DNA of 64,000 nucleotides from Selaginella moellendorffii (Eukaryota > Streptophyta > Lycopodiopsida > Selaginellales > Selaginellaceae). The notes beneath the pieces were generated by a model. That model was not told where the DNA came from and searched no databases. It saw nothing but the letters and a program-made list of their open reading frames with translations. Location of the stretch: assembly GCF_000143415.4 (NCBI RefSeq), contig NW_003314267.1:703394-767393 (forward strand). Reading direction: 5' to 3'. The position numbers were made by a program, and so were the translations under genes. Shown here in pieces: positions 32,723 through 43,206 of this stretch (positions within the stretch are counted from its first letter, which is position 1; every line of letters starts with the position of its first letter).

Positions 32723-34917
32723 ATGGAGCTCCTTGCGCCTCCAAGCCTCGTGGGTTTTCGTGGAGTGGCTTGGAAATGTGGAGCGAAGCCGAGAAGATTG
32801 CTACCAAGGACGGTATGGCTATGCAGGGCGTCTATCGCGGACGAGGAACGCCTGGATGCCGCGAGAGACATGACAAAGTGGCTACAAGAACAAGGATTTC
32901 CACAACAGGTTCTCCAATTTACTCTTTGGTTTCTTTGGAACGAATCGAGATTTGCAGCCACTTCTCGTTTCGTCTTTCGAAGACAAGGGACTTGGGTGTT
33001 GTGCTACTCGTGATCTACAGGTAAATGCGGATAGAATTGCGTAGAAAATCTCATTTTTCTTGGTTTTTTTGCTGTAGGCTGGCGATGCTGCATTGTCTAT
33101 CCCCGAGAACTTTACCGTCACGGCTGTAGATGTTGCGAACCATCCCGTTATCTCGAGTGCGGCCGAAGGTTGGTTTTTTCCTCTTTCTTCTTTCTTAAGC
33201 TTAAAATCTGACTCCTCACAGTGTGTTTGCAATGCTAGGAAGAGACGAACTCGTCGGGCTTGCACTATGGCTTATGTATGAGCAGGAAAGATCGCAAGAC
33301 TCGCCATGGTATCCATACTTGAAAGTTTTTCCAGCCTCGACTTTGAGTCCTTTGCTATGGGAACAAGAGGAACAAGAGGAGCTCTTACGTGGTTCTTCCG
33401 CTCTAGGTACGTCTTACAGCCTTTTTCTTCTATCCAGTGTTTTCAACCGTGTTTTTCTCAGCAAAAGTCAAGGACCAGCTCACATCTTTGCGGCAAACCT
33501 TTGATGCGTTGAAGGATACTCTCAAAGACAACAAAGTATGTCTTTCTTTGTGCTTCTCTATTGGTGAAACTTTGCTTGTTCTTTTGCTCTACAGGATTTT
33601 CCCATGGAGAAATTTACGTTCAGTGCGTTCAAGGCAGCATTCTCGGTTGTTTTATCACGAGCAGTGTACTTGCCTTCGGCAGAGCTATTTGCTCTGGTAA
33701 GTGGATTCTTCTTGTCTTTCGTTTTTACGATCCAGACTTTGCAGGTTCCGTTTGGAGATTTGATCAATCACGAGTCGTCACGATCTTTGCTAGACTACGA
33801 CATCGAAGAGCAAAAGGTTAAAGCCCTCGGTACGCTCTTTTGGCTTGAATAGTTTTTCTGTTTAACAGGTGAAGCTGGCCGTGGACAAAAGGTACAAGAA
33901 AGGAGATCAAGTTTTTGCCTCGTATGCACAAAACTTGACCAGCGCAGATTTTCTCATAAGGTGTTCGATCTTGTTTCTCTGATTTTTACCATGCTTGAAA
34001 CTAAAGTTTTTCGTCAGGTATGGTTTTCTTGACGAGAGTGACGAGAACGATTTCATCGAGATAGAGGTACTTTCGACCTTTCTATGCGAACTTGCGCAAA
34101 GTTTTTCTCATTTTCCAGGTTGGTTTAGTAAGTGGCGATTCTCTAGCCCCACTCAAGCGCGAAATCTTGCAAGAAGTTGGCCTCACTGTTCCTCAAAAAT
34201 TTCCCGTGTACCTTAATCGATTTCCAACACAGGTAGCACCACTGTTGTTTGCTTTTAATGTATTCACGGTCATGGGCTTTGTAGCTCTTGACATATACAA
34301 GGTTAGCAAGGATACAAGACTCGGGGCTCTTCGCCAAAATCACCTTTGAGAAAGATCTAATCGTTTGTCAGGTAACAAACGATTCGTCTTTTTATTTCTT
34401 TCGTTGGCGCTGGAAGCTTTTGATAAAACTTTGGCAGACAAACGAGTACGAGACGCTGATGCTGCTAATGGCCGACTGCCGTACAAAGCTTTTGAGCTTC
34501 AGCGATACCATGGAGGACGACATGCAGACGCTCAAGCGAAAGGTAAGAATCTTACTTCTTTTTCTAGTGCTCCATCTCTTGCGTTGCTTTGGAACGATAT
34601 CTGACTTTTGATGTTATAGAACCTCTCGTACAAGCAAAGAGTGGCAGCGCAGCTTCGATTGAAAGAGAAAAGGATCCTGACCGACACAATGTCCGCGCTG
34701 AGGAACAGATTGGCTCCGATCAGAGGAATTCCCACAAAGTCTGGAAACCTCAAGGTACAAAGTTTTTCTTTTTTCCCCCTGGGGATCTTAGCGATGGTTT
34801 TTTCTCCAGGATCCAAACTCCGACATTCGAGAGATGTTTGATATGGTAGAGCAGGTTGCTTCGGCTCCGCGAAAGTTTCTCGCAAGCATTCTCGAGCACA
34901 AAGATAGCAACAAATAG
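32723..34917 (+). CDS. Rubisco large-subunit methyltransferase-like SET protein
   Basis: Fourteen exons with all phases consistent: 32723-32908, 32958-33020, 33078-33168, 33239-33406, 33462-33535, 33595-33696, 33745-33816, 33869-33960, 34018-34066, 34119-34232, 34285-34371, 34438-34542, 34620-34754, 34810-34917; 481 residues. The first 45 residues are basic and S/R/L-rich, like a plastid transit peptide. The SET core includes KGLGCCATRDLQAGDAALSI, GRDELVGLALWLMYE, VPFGDLINHES (residues 229-239) and FLIRYGF (about 280-286). The C-terminal helical part matches the Rubisco-LSMT substrate-binding domain. Such enzymes methylate lysines of chloroplast proteins such as Rubisco large subunit or fructose-bisphosphate aldolase; the target here is unknown. 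Introns of 47-65 bp are typical of Selaginella. Confidence 0.88.
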
Positions 34918-35179
34918 AGAGAAGGAACAAAAAAGGAAGTGCTACGTCATTTTCCTGAATGGGCTTTTGTTCTATTCCTGTACTTATTTTAAAGTATCAA
35001 AGAAAAAAAGAAGAAATTCTTGGGTTGGATCCAAGTTTCTAGAGCCATTTTCTCTTGCTGGAACCTACACGCGGAAGATCACAAATAAATAATCTGAATT
35101 AATTGATAGTTTTGATTTTTTTGATTTTATTTATTAATTTGTAAGGCTATTCCTATATCCCGAGCACTCACAAATTAAT

Positions 35180-35745
35180 TCAAAATTTAGTGGAGGGAAG
35201 TTGTGAATGAGACCATCTCCAAAGGGCTTCCGCAATGGTATTGCTGGATGATATTGGACAGAGAAAGAACAATGCGGCGGGCTTCACCAAAGGATTCCTC
35301 TGTGGAACAAGCACGAAATCATACGTGTGGTTCTTCGCACTGAATGGATTTGGGTATGGGATGTTGTTGCTAGTGTTGGAAGGAGCCACATAAGGCTCTA
35401 GAATGCTTCCGTTCACGGGTCCTGCAATGGCATCCAGCAGAGATGAGCTTCACAATCTAAGATCATATAAAATATACTTCACCCGAGCTGCCTGCTGGTA
35501 TGTTTGCAATCCAGAAGTTGATGTAGGGATAAGTGGCAAATGGGCTTTTTGATCCGCCATCACCACGGAAAAGAGACGAACGCTACCATTCCCTGGATAT
35601 CAACTGTGGGAGCCAAGTCAGTGTCACTAACGGGAATGAAATTGCCATCGACTGTGGTAGAACCATAGTGCACGAGAAGACCCACTGTAACTTGAGCCAG
35701 CAAGCAGCAGTAGAGAACAAAAGAAAAGACAATGGACGTTGCCAT
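35180..35745 (-). pseudogene. Secreted PEBP-like gene with two frame breaks
   Basis: A signal peptide (MATSIVFSFVLYCCLLAQVT) leads into LLVHYGSTTVDGNFIPV and LAPTVDIQG, resembling the first strands of phosphatidylethanolamine-binding (PEBP/FT-type) proteins. The homology continues in a second frame (GNGSVRLFSVVMADQK) and then a third (YPYINFWIANIPAGSSG, fitting the HWLVTNIPG strand). A 61-bp intron (35422-35482) follows, and the last exon (35180-35421) has PVNGSILEPYVAP and NHTYDFVLVPQ, like the HRYVFVLFRQ strand. Both breaks (near 35590 and in the A5/T5 run at 35546-35550) are explained by one missing base each, at or near homopolymers. The gene is either newly dead or mis-sequenced. Confidence 0.6.
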
Positions 35746-36065
35746 TAGAAAATGTATGGATTGATTTGATATTTGCTTTGGTGCATTTTTCTTGGGGTTT
35801 TACACAAGGCCAGATGGCTAAAATCGTGCCATGCCTTCGTCCAAAATATATATATGCCAGCTGTCTAGAATAACTGGAATTGTGTGGCAGAAAAATGGAT
35901 AAGTTCTAAAAAGAGCTCAACCAGAAAAGAAAAAAAGGAGGAAAATTTGCTGGAAATAAAGAACTTAAAACAAACAGGAACTTTGGAGATAACTTGCATT
36001 TCGGTGAAGGATTATATATGTGGAAGCTTAGTCTATGAAATTTACGAGAATTAGGGTTTATCGCA

Positions 36066-36589
36066 ATGGAGGTGCCGCTAGGCGGCGGTCGGGCGCTGCG
36101 CTTCTTTCTCTTCGATGGCGTGAGCAACAGCGGGTAAGGCGCCCTTGCTAGATTCGCTCTTGATTTCCATTGGAATCTTTCCAGTGAGCTGCTGGCCTCG
36201 CTTCAAGCCGGGACACTCTCTCCCGAGGTTGCGCTCTTCAATGCATCGCTGGTATTATTTCTCTTTGGTTTCCAAGAGAACTTCCATTGCGTTTTCGCTG
36301 CTCTTGTAGGTGCCGGATTTGTTTCCGGTGCTTGCGTCGGCACACCGGACGCTCTTGTCGCAGTCGCGAGGTAATCTCGTCACGCGAACTCTACACTCGG
36401 AGCTCGTTTACAACTTTTCTGGATCGAAGCACGTAAGTTCTGGTGTTCTTTCAAGAGTTTCTTAGTTTATAGTTCTACTCTTTTTTTTTCTTCTTTGTTT
36501 CTAGATCACGGAATCACTGCGAAGGTGTGGAATTTCAAGCGATACCAGCTACGTTCTAGTTGCTCAGTTCGACTGTCCTGCTGAAAAGG

Positions 36590-36629
<40 letters not shown>

Positions 36630-36889
36630 GAGTTATACAACGATCGTTTTCTCACGCAGGAGAATGAAGTGAGGAAGCTCATCCAAGGACGAGAAATAAG
36701 CTTGGAGGAACTGGCAAAGCGAGCAGACACGGCTCTCATCCAAAAGGTAGAAACAGCTCTAGCATTTTCCTTTCTGACTTGTTCTTTGTTATATGCATGC
36801 AGCATTTCAAGGTTCCACCGCTGGAGTTGGAAATCTCCTCCTTGACCGACGCCGTGACATCCCGCATTGCAGCTCGGGATGCACTCTAA
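36066..36889 (+). CDS. CGI121: CGI-121/TPRKB-like KEOPS (EKC) subunit
   Basis: Six exons: 36066-36133, 36185-36251, 36310-36432, 36505-36588, 36660-36746, 36803-36889; 171 residues, the usual family length. Landmarks are ALFNASLVPDLFPVLASAHR, TLHSELVYNFSGSKHITESL, RRCGISSDTSYVLVAQFD and VRKLIQGREISLEELAKRAD. Cgi121 binds Bud32/PRPK in the KEOPS complex, which makes the t6A modification of tRNAs reading ANN codons. The intron after exon 4 contains a CT dinucleotide microsatellite (about 36,593-36,626). Splice phases all agree. Confidence 0.85.
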
Positions 36890-37150
36890 TCTAGGTGTAA
36901 GATTTTCCTAAGTAAAGGAAGCATTTTGCGTGTTGGTCCGCTGATGAAATGGTTTTAAGCTCGTGATCCTGGCCAGTTCTTTTCAGCGATTTTCCACAGG
37001 TACAATCTGACACCAAGCGCCAGGTTTGCCTGAAAATTCTTTCCAGATGCATTAACAAAGCATCAGGCTTCGTTCTTATAGAAGGTTTTTCATCCAAGGT
37101 AAGCAAGCACTCCCTCACTCTCCTAGCTAGTTATGCCTTTTCGAGATAAC

Positions 37151-37211
37151 AGGATCCAAATTCCGACATGTTTGACATGGTTGAACTAGAAAATAGAAAG
37201 CTACGTCATAA
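37151..37211 (+). pseudogene. Stray copy of the LSMT-like gene's 3' end
   Basis: CAGGATCCAAATTCCGACAT, then TTTGACATGGTTGA, repeats the acceptor and start of the last LSMT exon (34807-34852: CAGGATCCAAACTCCGACAT and TTTGATATGGTAGA). A 9-bp piece is missing between them. GCTACGTCAT follows, matching the LSMT 3' flank at 34,940. The rest of the exon is absent. Confidence 0.65.
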
Positions 37212-37505
37212 GCATTTTGATCAAGTCGGTTCCATTGCTCTTTTCTTTTCTTTTCTTTTTATTTTGCGTATCTCATATTTTTTATCCCAGGAAGTCAGAA
37301 GTTTGGGAGAAGTTTCCAAAACAGGCGCCCCCTAAATCCGTGCAACTGTACAAAATCTCTCGTGCACGCTCGACCGAAGATCCCGAAAGAGTTGAAACGA
37401 GTTGACGTATAAAGCGCAGTGCTCGAAAGCTCGTCGCTCTTCTCCCGCGGAGCAGCAAAAGATAAGCGCAGAAAAACTCTTTTTTCTTCTTGTTCCATCG
37501 TTTCA

Positions 37506-38301
37506 ATGGGTGTTGCGAGCCAAAGCAGTGTCGCAAATGAAGCCGGGGCAGCTCCAGAGGCTTCGATCCAGCAAACTCTGCGAGGATTTTCGAGCCCCAC
37601 CAGCTTGCTGCTCCGTATCGCAACTGCAGTCCTGTGCACTCTAACTCTCGCGTTTCTCGTCACTTCCAAGGAGAGGAAGGAGATCGCCTCTATTGATATC
37701 GTTGCCATATGGTCCAACTCGAAAGCTTTGATGTAAGTTGGCTTTCTCTTGTTTCTTCATTTTCGAAGTAAATGGTGGTTTCGTTTTTATGTTTTTTCAC
37801 AGATTTCTAGCAGTCGTGAGTGGAATTTGTCTCGGCTATTCGCTTCTACACGCAGCAGTGTTCCTCGTCATGCTGTCTGGAAATCGAAAACCTCTGGCAC
37901 GGAAGAAAGCTCTCGATTGGATGGTGTTCTTAGCTGACCAGGTACTCTAGCTTAAGAGTTTATCTTCTAAAGTTCTTAGACCTTTTGGATTGCATTTCGA
38001 AGGTTTTCTTCAAGATCTTTTGTTGGTTCTCTATTAGAGTTTCTAGCCGAAGATCTAAAGCTGGTTTTGTTTAATTTTTTGGCAGCTCTTGTCTTATGCC
38101 ATGCTCTCGGCCGCCGCGGCATCGGCAGAGGTGGCTTATCTCGCAAAGAATGGACAAGTGAGCTCGGGATGGTTCGCAGTTTGCAATGCTTTCAATGGAT
38201 TTTGCAACAAAGTTGGAGTAGCACTCGTGCTCTCCTTCTTTTCTGTGATTCCCCTAGCTATCAACGCATTCATCTCGGCCTATCACCTAAGACCAAGTTA
38301 G
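37506..38301 (+). CDS. CASP-like four-helix membrane protein (CASPL), copy A
   Basis: Exons 37506-37732, 37803-37941 and 38086-38301 give 193 residues. Four hydrophobic segments are present: [60 protein letters not shown] and [20 protein letters not shown]. The Arg in the first helix and the Asp at the start of the third (FLADQ) are the conserved CASP/MARVEL positions. CASP-like proteins are plasma-membrane scaffolds; true CASPs organise the Casparian strip. Exon phases (2, then 0) are the same as in the convergent neighbour at 38510-39290. Confidence 0.85.
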
Positions 38302-38509
38302 AAGACAAAAAGCCTTCCCACACACCAAGAACAGGATGATAGAATGGAACATTGTATCTTCTTTCATTTCTTTAGCTAGTTCGTCAAAGGGACAAGAAAA
38401 AAAAACGAGAGAAAAAATCTACACTGCTGCTGCTTCCATAGTCTGCTGTAAACTGTGAAATGCAAACAAAGGATTTAGCAAAAGCTTCCAAAGGGATGTT
38501 GTTCTTACT

Positions 38510-39290
38510 TTACTTGAAGCCTTTGCTCTTCCTGAAGAGATAGTAGGCCGAGATAGCAGCCGACACGGCGAAGGCAATGACGGCAATGAAGGAGAGGAAC
38601 ACGGTGGCGGCGAAGTGGTCGCAAAATCTCTTGAAAGGCCCACACACCGCCTTCCACTGGACTTTGTCCTCGCCTCTCTTGGCGATGTACGCAGCCTCTG
38701 CCGTGGCCGCGGCAGACCCCAGTAGCAAATATGTTAAAACCTGTTCACGAAGAATCAATGCCGCCTGGTCTTGGATAGAAGACAAAGAAGCAAGAAAACA
38801 GGCAACAGGAAAAACTGAAAAACTATACAGGAAAGAAGCGAGCAAAACGAAGCTCACCTGGTCCAGAAGAAAGGTGAGCCAAGCGAGCACCGTGTTGTTA
38901 AGCACCCTCTTGTCTCTTATAAACGATAGCAACGATACGACTGCCTGGAGGAAAGCATAGCCACAGCAAATGGATGCTAAGACGAGCAGTGAGCTGCAAA
39001 GCGAAAAGACCATAAGCTACAAAGAGAAAACAAAGAACTTACACTGGGGCTTTGGTGTTGTTGTATTTCGCTTGCAAAACTATCCCAGGAGCGATGACGG
39101 TAGTCTGGACGTTGTTCTTGAGCAGCACGATCACAGCAAGGCAGAAGGCAAAGGCCTTGATCCGGACCAGGAAATCCACCCCTTTGAGCAGCTTCCTGTG
39201 TCCAAAGCTCTCGTTGTTCGTCACCACTACACTCCCGGGACTAACTTGGCTCCCGATTGGCACATGAGCATCGCCTCCCAGTACTCCCAT
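38510..39290 (-). CDS. CASP-like four-helix membrane protein (CASPL), copy B
   Basis: Exons 39043-39290, 38858-38993 and 38510-38740 give 204 residues from the Met at 39290; an in-frame Met at 39374 would add 28. The helices are VRIKAFAFCLAVIVLL, LLVLASICCGYAFLQAVVSL, VLTYLLLGSAAATAEAAYIA and VFLSFIAVIAFAVSAAISAY. Arg in helix 1 and Asp in FLLDQ are conserved, and WKAVCGPFKRFCDH matches [14 protein letters not shown] of copy A. The two genes are tail to tail with about 200 bp between stops and share intron positions and phases, so they are an inverted duplicate pair. Confidence 0.85.
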
Positions 39291-39423
39291 CCTTGAAGAA
39301 CTAGACGAAAGCTGGCGTCGCGCACCAGGCCCTTTCTGAACGCTTTGAAAATGTAGACTGCTACTGGTAACCACCAGAGGGAAGTAGCGACGGCCCCGCA
39401 GAAATATAGCTACTCAAACGGCC

Positions 39424-41255
39424 TTAAACGCCAGTAAAATCCGGATTTTCAAACGGGAGAGTTGATCGCGCAACGTGAATTGGGCCGCTGTGCGCTGCCT
39501 GTTGATTTCGCTGCAATGAATACCCGGACAGGCGGCGAGCAGTAAATGCTGGCAAATGTGCTGCTGCGTAAAGTACCACCTCTACTTTATCACCACCTTC
39601 CGTTGTTCTAACCTGTGTCATTGAAATCCCTGAACAAAAAGGTGTCTTTATCCAAATCCACCAACACTCGCTCACCTTGTTTAGGCTCATAAGAGTGTGT
39701 TGTTGCTGCTGCTGCTGCGGGTTAGCATCCAAAGCGAGAGTTTGCTCGTTTTGTGGCAAACTCGACCGTCCTGAGATGGACTCTCGGTACAGACTGGTAA
39801 TCACTGCACGCATCCGTTGGCTGTGACCCGAACAGTAAACTTTGGTCGCCAACGGCCTCGGAATGTCTGCTGGAGCCAAGGAGGAAGCAACAAATATCAG
39901 CAGTTTGAAAAACAGACAAGGAAGGACGGACCTTGCTGTGACTTTCGCGAGTTATTGTCCTTAAAATCTTGAAGCAACGCATCAAAAGGTTTTCTCCGAC
40001 CAGTAACAGCTCGTTTACTTGAAATTGAATGTGATTTACCTATGCAGCAAAGCCAAGGCTTGTCATTCTTCAAGAGCGTCGAGGCACACACACTCACATG
40101 TCAATGGTTGCCTGCAAGGAGCTCCAGATCGAGGTGACGGTACTCCACACATGATATCCAGGTCATCGACAGTGAACGGCAGATGCCTGAAAGTTAAGAC
40201 CGAAACAGGATTAAACAAAACTAAGAACGAACACAAATAGAAGTCTTACTGCTTTCGCCGTTTTCCGGATGCAGACAAACCTTCGGAATGTGAAACAGTA
40301 GCACTTGGGCCCACTACCAAGCAATCTTCTCCAGGATTACCGTCGCTCATCTCTACAAAGAACCTCGGCATTAAGTTTCAGCAGCTCAATTATGCGGCTT
40401 AGACCTCTTGGATTGTACACCGATAGTTTTCGTGGCCTCCCAACCTTTGGACCTGTCCCTCCCACTTCAGCTCCTGGATATAAAGAATCAGAGATATGGT
40501 TTTTTCAGGATGCACATAACCTCTTACGTTTTGCTGCTTTTAATGTAGAAAAGCTTCCCATTTGCATATCGGACATGGATAACCCCGACTCGAGCGGAGC
40601 TGCATCGTCCATGTCTTCGCCTAGCATTCCGTTTCCTAAACACAAGCAAGTATGAAGTAAAAGAACACAGCTAAAGCTCTTACTTGATTTTGGAATAGTT
40701 CTCTTGCCACCATTCTCTACATCTACTCCGCTATCCTCCGGCACCAACAATGATCTACAGCGCTCTGCAACAACAGGACACAAGGAGCTGAGAAAAAAAC
40801 ACATGAAATGGAAAACTAACCTGCATGAGCTGCATACTGGCTAACCTTAACAGGCTATTTGCACGCATTGCACGAAACCTGTATCGCTTCACACTCAGAA
40901 AGCCACGCAAGAAAAAACAAGAAAGTTTTTCTACATACAAGGCACAAGTGACCAGAGACGTGCACGTCTACAAGGAGAAGTACGCATCGGCAAACCAAAA
41001 GGATTAGATGGAACTGCTTCTTCCAAAAAATTATCAGCCTCACTCATCTCTTTGTAGATAGTAAGCATTGGCACTCTCTCTCGAGCAATCTCTTGTGCTC
41101 GAAAAGGCAGAGAAAGCGTATGTTCCTAGCTAAGATAATTTCTATGCTAGAAAAAACCAAGAAATGAAGAAAACTATGAGAATAGAGCAATGGTAAAGAT
41201 AGTTCGTACCTGGTGAAGGATCCAAATTACTTCCACTCTGCAGAAGCCTTCCCAT
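39424..41255 (-). CDS. SCA7-domain protein (SGF73/ataxin-7-like, SAGA) with one in-frame TAG
   Basis: Eleven exons with consistent phases: 41210-41255, 40996-41097, 40821-40886, 40684-40764, 40528-40635, 40405-40473, 40250-40352, 40098-40186, 39932-40039, 39676-39869, 39612-39424; 384 codons plus stop. The N-terminus reads [20 protein letters not shown]. Codons 55-74 form a C-x2-C-x11-H-x3-C zinc finger (CNAC ... YAAHAERC), as in Sgf73/ataxin-7. Residues from about 195 are an SCA7 domain: [38 protein letters not shown] basic GRPRK motif and a Q-rich stretch follow the usual plan. This family anchors the deubiquitinating module to SAGA. Codon 60, inside the zinc finger, is TAG (40855-40857) where Lys is expected; all else is intact. 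Either a recent null, an allelic difference, or a sequence error. Confidence 0.75.
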
Positions 41256-41586
41256 GGCTGCCAAATGCCCCCCAGCCGCAAACCCTCTCCCCAATAGCCT
41301 GCAAGAACACCAAATTCCTCAACCTGGATCGCGAAACAACTAGATCACTCACATTTCCCCGTGCATTTCCGCTGCTCATTCACAGAGACGACGATCTTGG
41401 AGGAATCCGCAACCGCCCCTGCCCTAGAACAAAGGACTGGATTCCAACGCAAATCCAGCGAGCGCCAAACGATAATCCGCGATCTGAGCAGCTTCCATCA
41501 CCGATCGAGGATCCGAGAGAGAGAGAGAGAGAGCGCCATCGCGAAGAGAGCGCAAATAAAAAAAGGGAAGTGATAACAAGGAAATA

Positions 41587-41658
41587 AGGTCCTACCGAGA
41601 CTTGAACTCGGGCTACTGGATTCAGAGTCCAGTGTCCTAACCACTAGACCATAGGACC
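41587..41658 (-). tRNA. tRNA-Gln (anticodon CTG)
   Basis: On the minus strand the sequence starts GGTCCTATGGTCTAGTGGTT and carries loop CTCTGAA with anticodon CTG, a T arm GAGTTCAAGTCTC, and a closing GGTAGGACC stem. The acceptor (GGTCCTA/TAGGACC), anticodon and T stems pair fully. It closely follows plant cytosolic tRNA-Gln. It sits between the divergent SCA7 and EAF7-like genes. Confidence 0.95.
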
Positions 41659-41749
41659 AATTGCTGTGATGACGAGGCTACTACGGCAAACATAATGAAA
41701 TAAAACTACACATCTTCCTCCCTTTCTTTTTTCCTCTCTCCAAAGGGGA

Positions 41750-42460
41750 ATGGCCGAGGCCAAGCAACACACGGGCTCCGCCGACGATGGTGGTGCTCCG
41801 GAGCTCTCCGCGCACACTCCAGCCACGCCACCGCCACCTTCCTCAGCATCCTCGCCACACAAGGTCAAATCTTCGCGACCCAGCTCGCCAAAATTTCTTT
41901 TTTCTTTGCTCGATCGATTTTGCTCCCAAGCAATTGGATTCTTTAGTTTGTGTTGATCGATCGATCCATTCCCAGGAGCTACAGCAGCTCCAGTTGGAGC
42001 TCAGGCTGCTCGAAGCGCTCGAGATTTATCATCCATCCAAGCTCCAAGGTAATAGCGATTAGATCGAAGAGAAAAATTCCTCCACCAACTTGGGAACGCT
42101 GTTCTCTTTCTCATGTTTCTCTCTGTGCGTGTCCAGGCATCCACCGGCACTTCATTCTCTATGGGCTCATGGAATTTCTAGAAAAGAGGTATGAAATCTT
42201 CAAACGCTCCGCTCTCGATGCTATGATCCATTTTTTTTCAACTTCTTACCAGATTAAACAGGCATTTTAGTGCCGAAGAGATCCTCCAAACCTTGAATGG
42301 ATTCTACAACCTGGAATTACTGGTAAAATTCGCATTTTTTTCACTTCTATGATCCCTCTCTTTGTTTTAGAAACCCGATGACGAAGAAGTGGAGCTAGCA
42401 AGCCACCAGGAAGATTTCTCGTTGCCCTCGTCCGTCAGAGAAGATCCAAAAGACGGTTGA
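41750..42460 (+). CDS. EAF7: EAF7/MRGBP-like NuA4 subunit
   Basis: Exons 41750-41863, 41976-42048, 42137-42188, 42253-42322 and 42371-42460; 132 residues. After a Ser/Pro-rich start comes ELRLLEALEIYHPSKLQGIH, RHFILYGLMEFLEKR, then HFSAEEILQTLNGFYNLELL, the CT20 (Eaf7/MRGBP) fold pattern, and an acidic tail. The protein links the MRG-domain subunit in the NuA4 histone acetyltransferase. It is shorter than animal MRGBP (about 200 residues) because the C-terminal tail is brief. The 5' side faces the tRNA-Gln gene. Confidence 0.75.
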
Positions 42461-42610
42461 CAAGCACACGGATGCGTGACACGTGTTGCGCATCCGCCGA
42501 GTAGGGAATTCTCATTAACTTTTGACGCTTTGCCTCACATTAGAATCTTTGGCGAGCCCGCATTGACAAAAAACAATCATTGAACAACGTTTCCTTGTCC
42601 TTTTACTTCA

Positions 42611-42618
42611 TATAAATA
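42611..42618 (+). promoter_or_regulatory. Probable TATA box of the cysteine-rich gene
   Basis: TATAAATA lies 95 bp upstream of the ATG at 42713. A start about 30 bp downstream would leave a 65-70 nt leader containing AGAAAGATAGATAGA. Position and sequence fit, but no transcript evidence is available. Confidence 0.5.
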
Positions 42619-42712
42619 TCATCATCCATTTCCATAGCCAAGCAAGTAGCAAGCCATAGAGCTCTAGTCGAGAGAAAGATAGATAGAAGCATCAGTAACG
42701 AAAGAAAGAATC

Positions 42713-43084
42713 ATGACTGCCACTTACAAGCACTTGATCATCCTCTTTGCTTTTGTGATTTTCACAGAGATGACTTTGGCGGCGATGAAAGGCTGTGGAC
42801 AATCCTGCACAAAGGACGAAGAATGCAAGGGAAAGTTAGCCTGCGTTGGACAAACGTGTGGAGATGACCCCGACATGGAAACGCAAATCTGCGGGCCTAG
42901 CCAGTTTCCAAAAGGCTGCTCCAAGCCTTGCAAGGTTCACGACGACTGCCCAGGCAAGCTCGCTTGCATGGACGGTGCTTGTGGCGACGATCCGGCTATG
43001 GAAACTCACATTTGCTCGAAGACTCGTGGTCGCCGTCCACATCCACCAAAGGCTGCGCCGGCTCCAGAATCCGACTCCGACTGA
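42713..43084 (+). CDS. Secreted cysteine-rich protein with two tandem six-Cys modules
   Basis: Intronless, 123 residues. A hydrophobic signal peptide (about residues 6-23) precedes two modules, each with spacing C-x3-C-x5-C-x5-C-x4-C-x10-C: CGQSCTKDEECKGKLACVGQ ... and CSKPCKVHDDCPGKLACMDG ... . Both contain GKLAC and GDDPxMETxIC. The tail is basic and Pro-rich, then acidic. Even cysteines and a signal peptide suggest a disulfide-stabilised apoplastic peptide, possibly for defence, but I do not recognise the family. A decayed copy lies at 54558-54862. Confidence 0.8.
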   Translation: MTATYKHLIILFAFVIFTEMTLAAMKGCGQSCTKDEECKGKLACVGQTCGDDPDMETQICGPSQFPKGCSKPCKVHDDCPGKLACMDGACGDDPAMETHICSKTRGRRPHPPKAAPAPESDSD

Positions 43085-43094
43085 AGGAATGGAG

Positions 43095-43206
43095 TAATAA
43101 TCATTAGTGTGTCCATCAAAAATTAAAAGATGATGGAAATAAGTCACTAGTGATAATCATTAGTGTGTCCACCAAAAATTAAAAGATGATGGAAATAAGT
43201 CACTAG
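43095..43206. repeat. 56-bp tandem duplication in the 3' flank of the cysteine-rich gene
   Basis: ATAATCATTAGTGTGTCCAY followed by CAAAAATTAAAAGATGATGG and AAATAAGTCACTAG occurs twice in a row (43095-43150 and 43151-43206) with almost no difference, so the duplication is recent. It starts about 10 bp after the stop codon and probably lies in the 3' UTR. Confidence 0.85.

Noticed and set aside
36990-37095. Possible orphan exon reading QVCLKILSRCINKASGFVLI before a GT donor
   Set aside because: No acceptor-consistent upstream exon or partner exon could be joined, and no family is recognisable.
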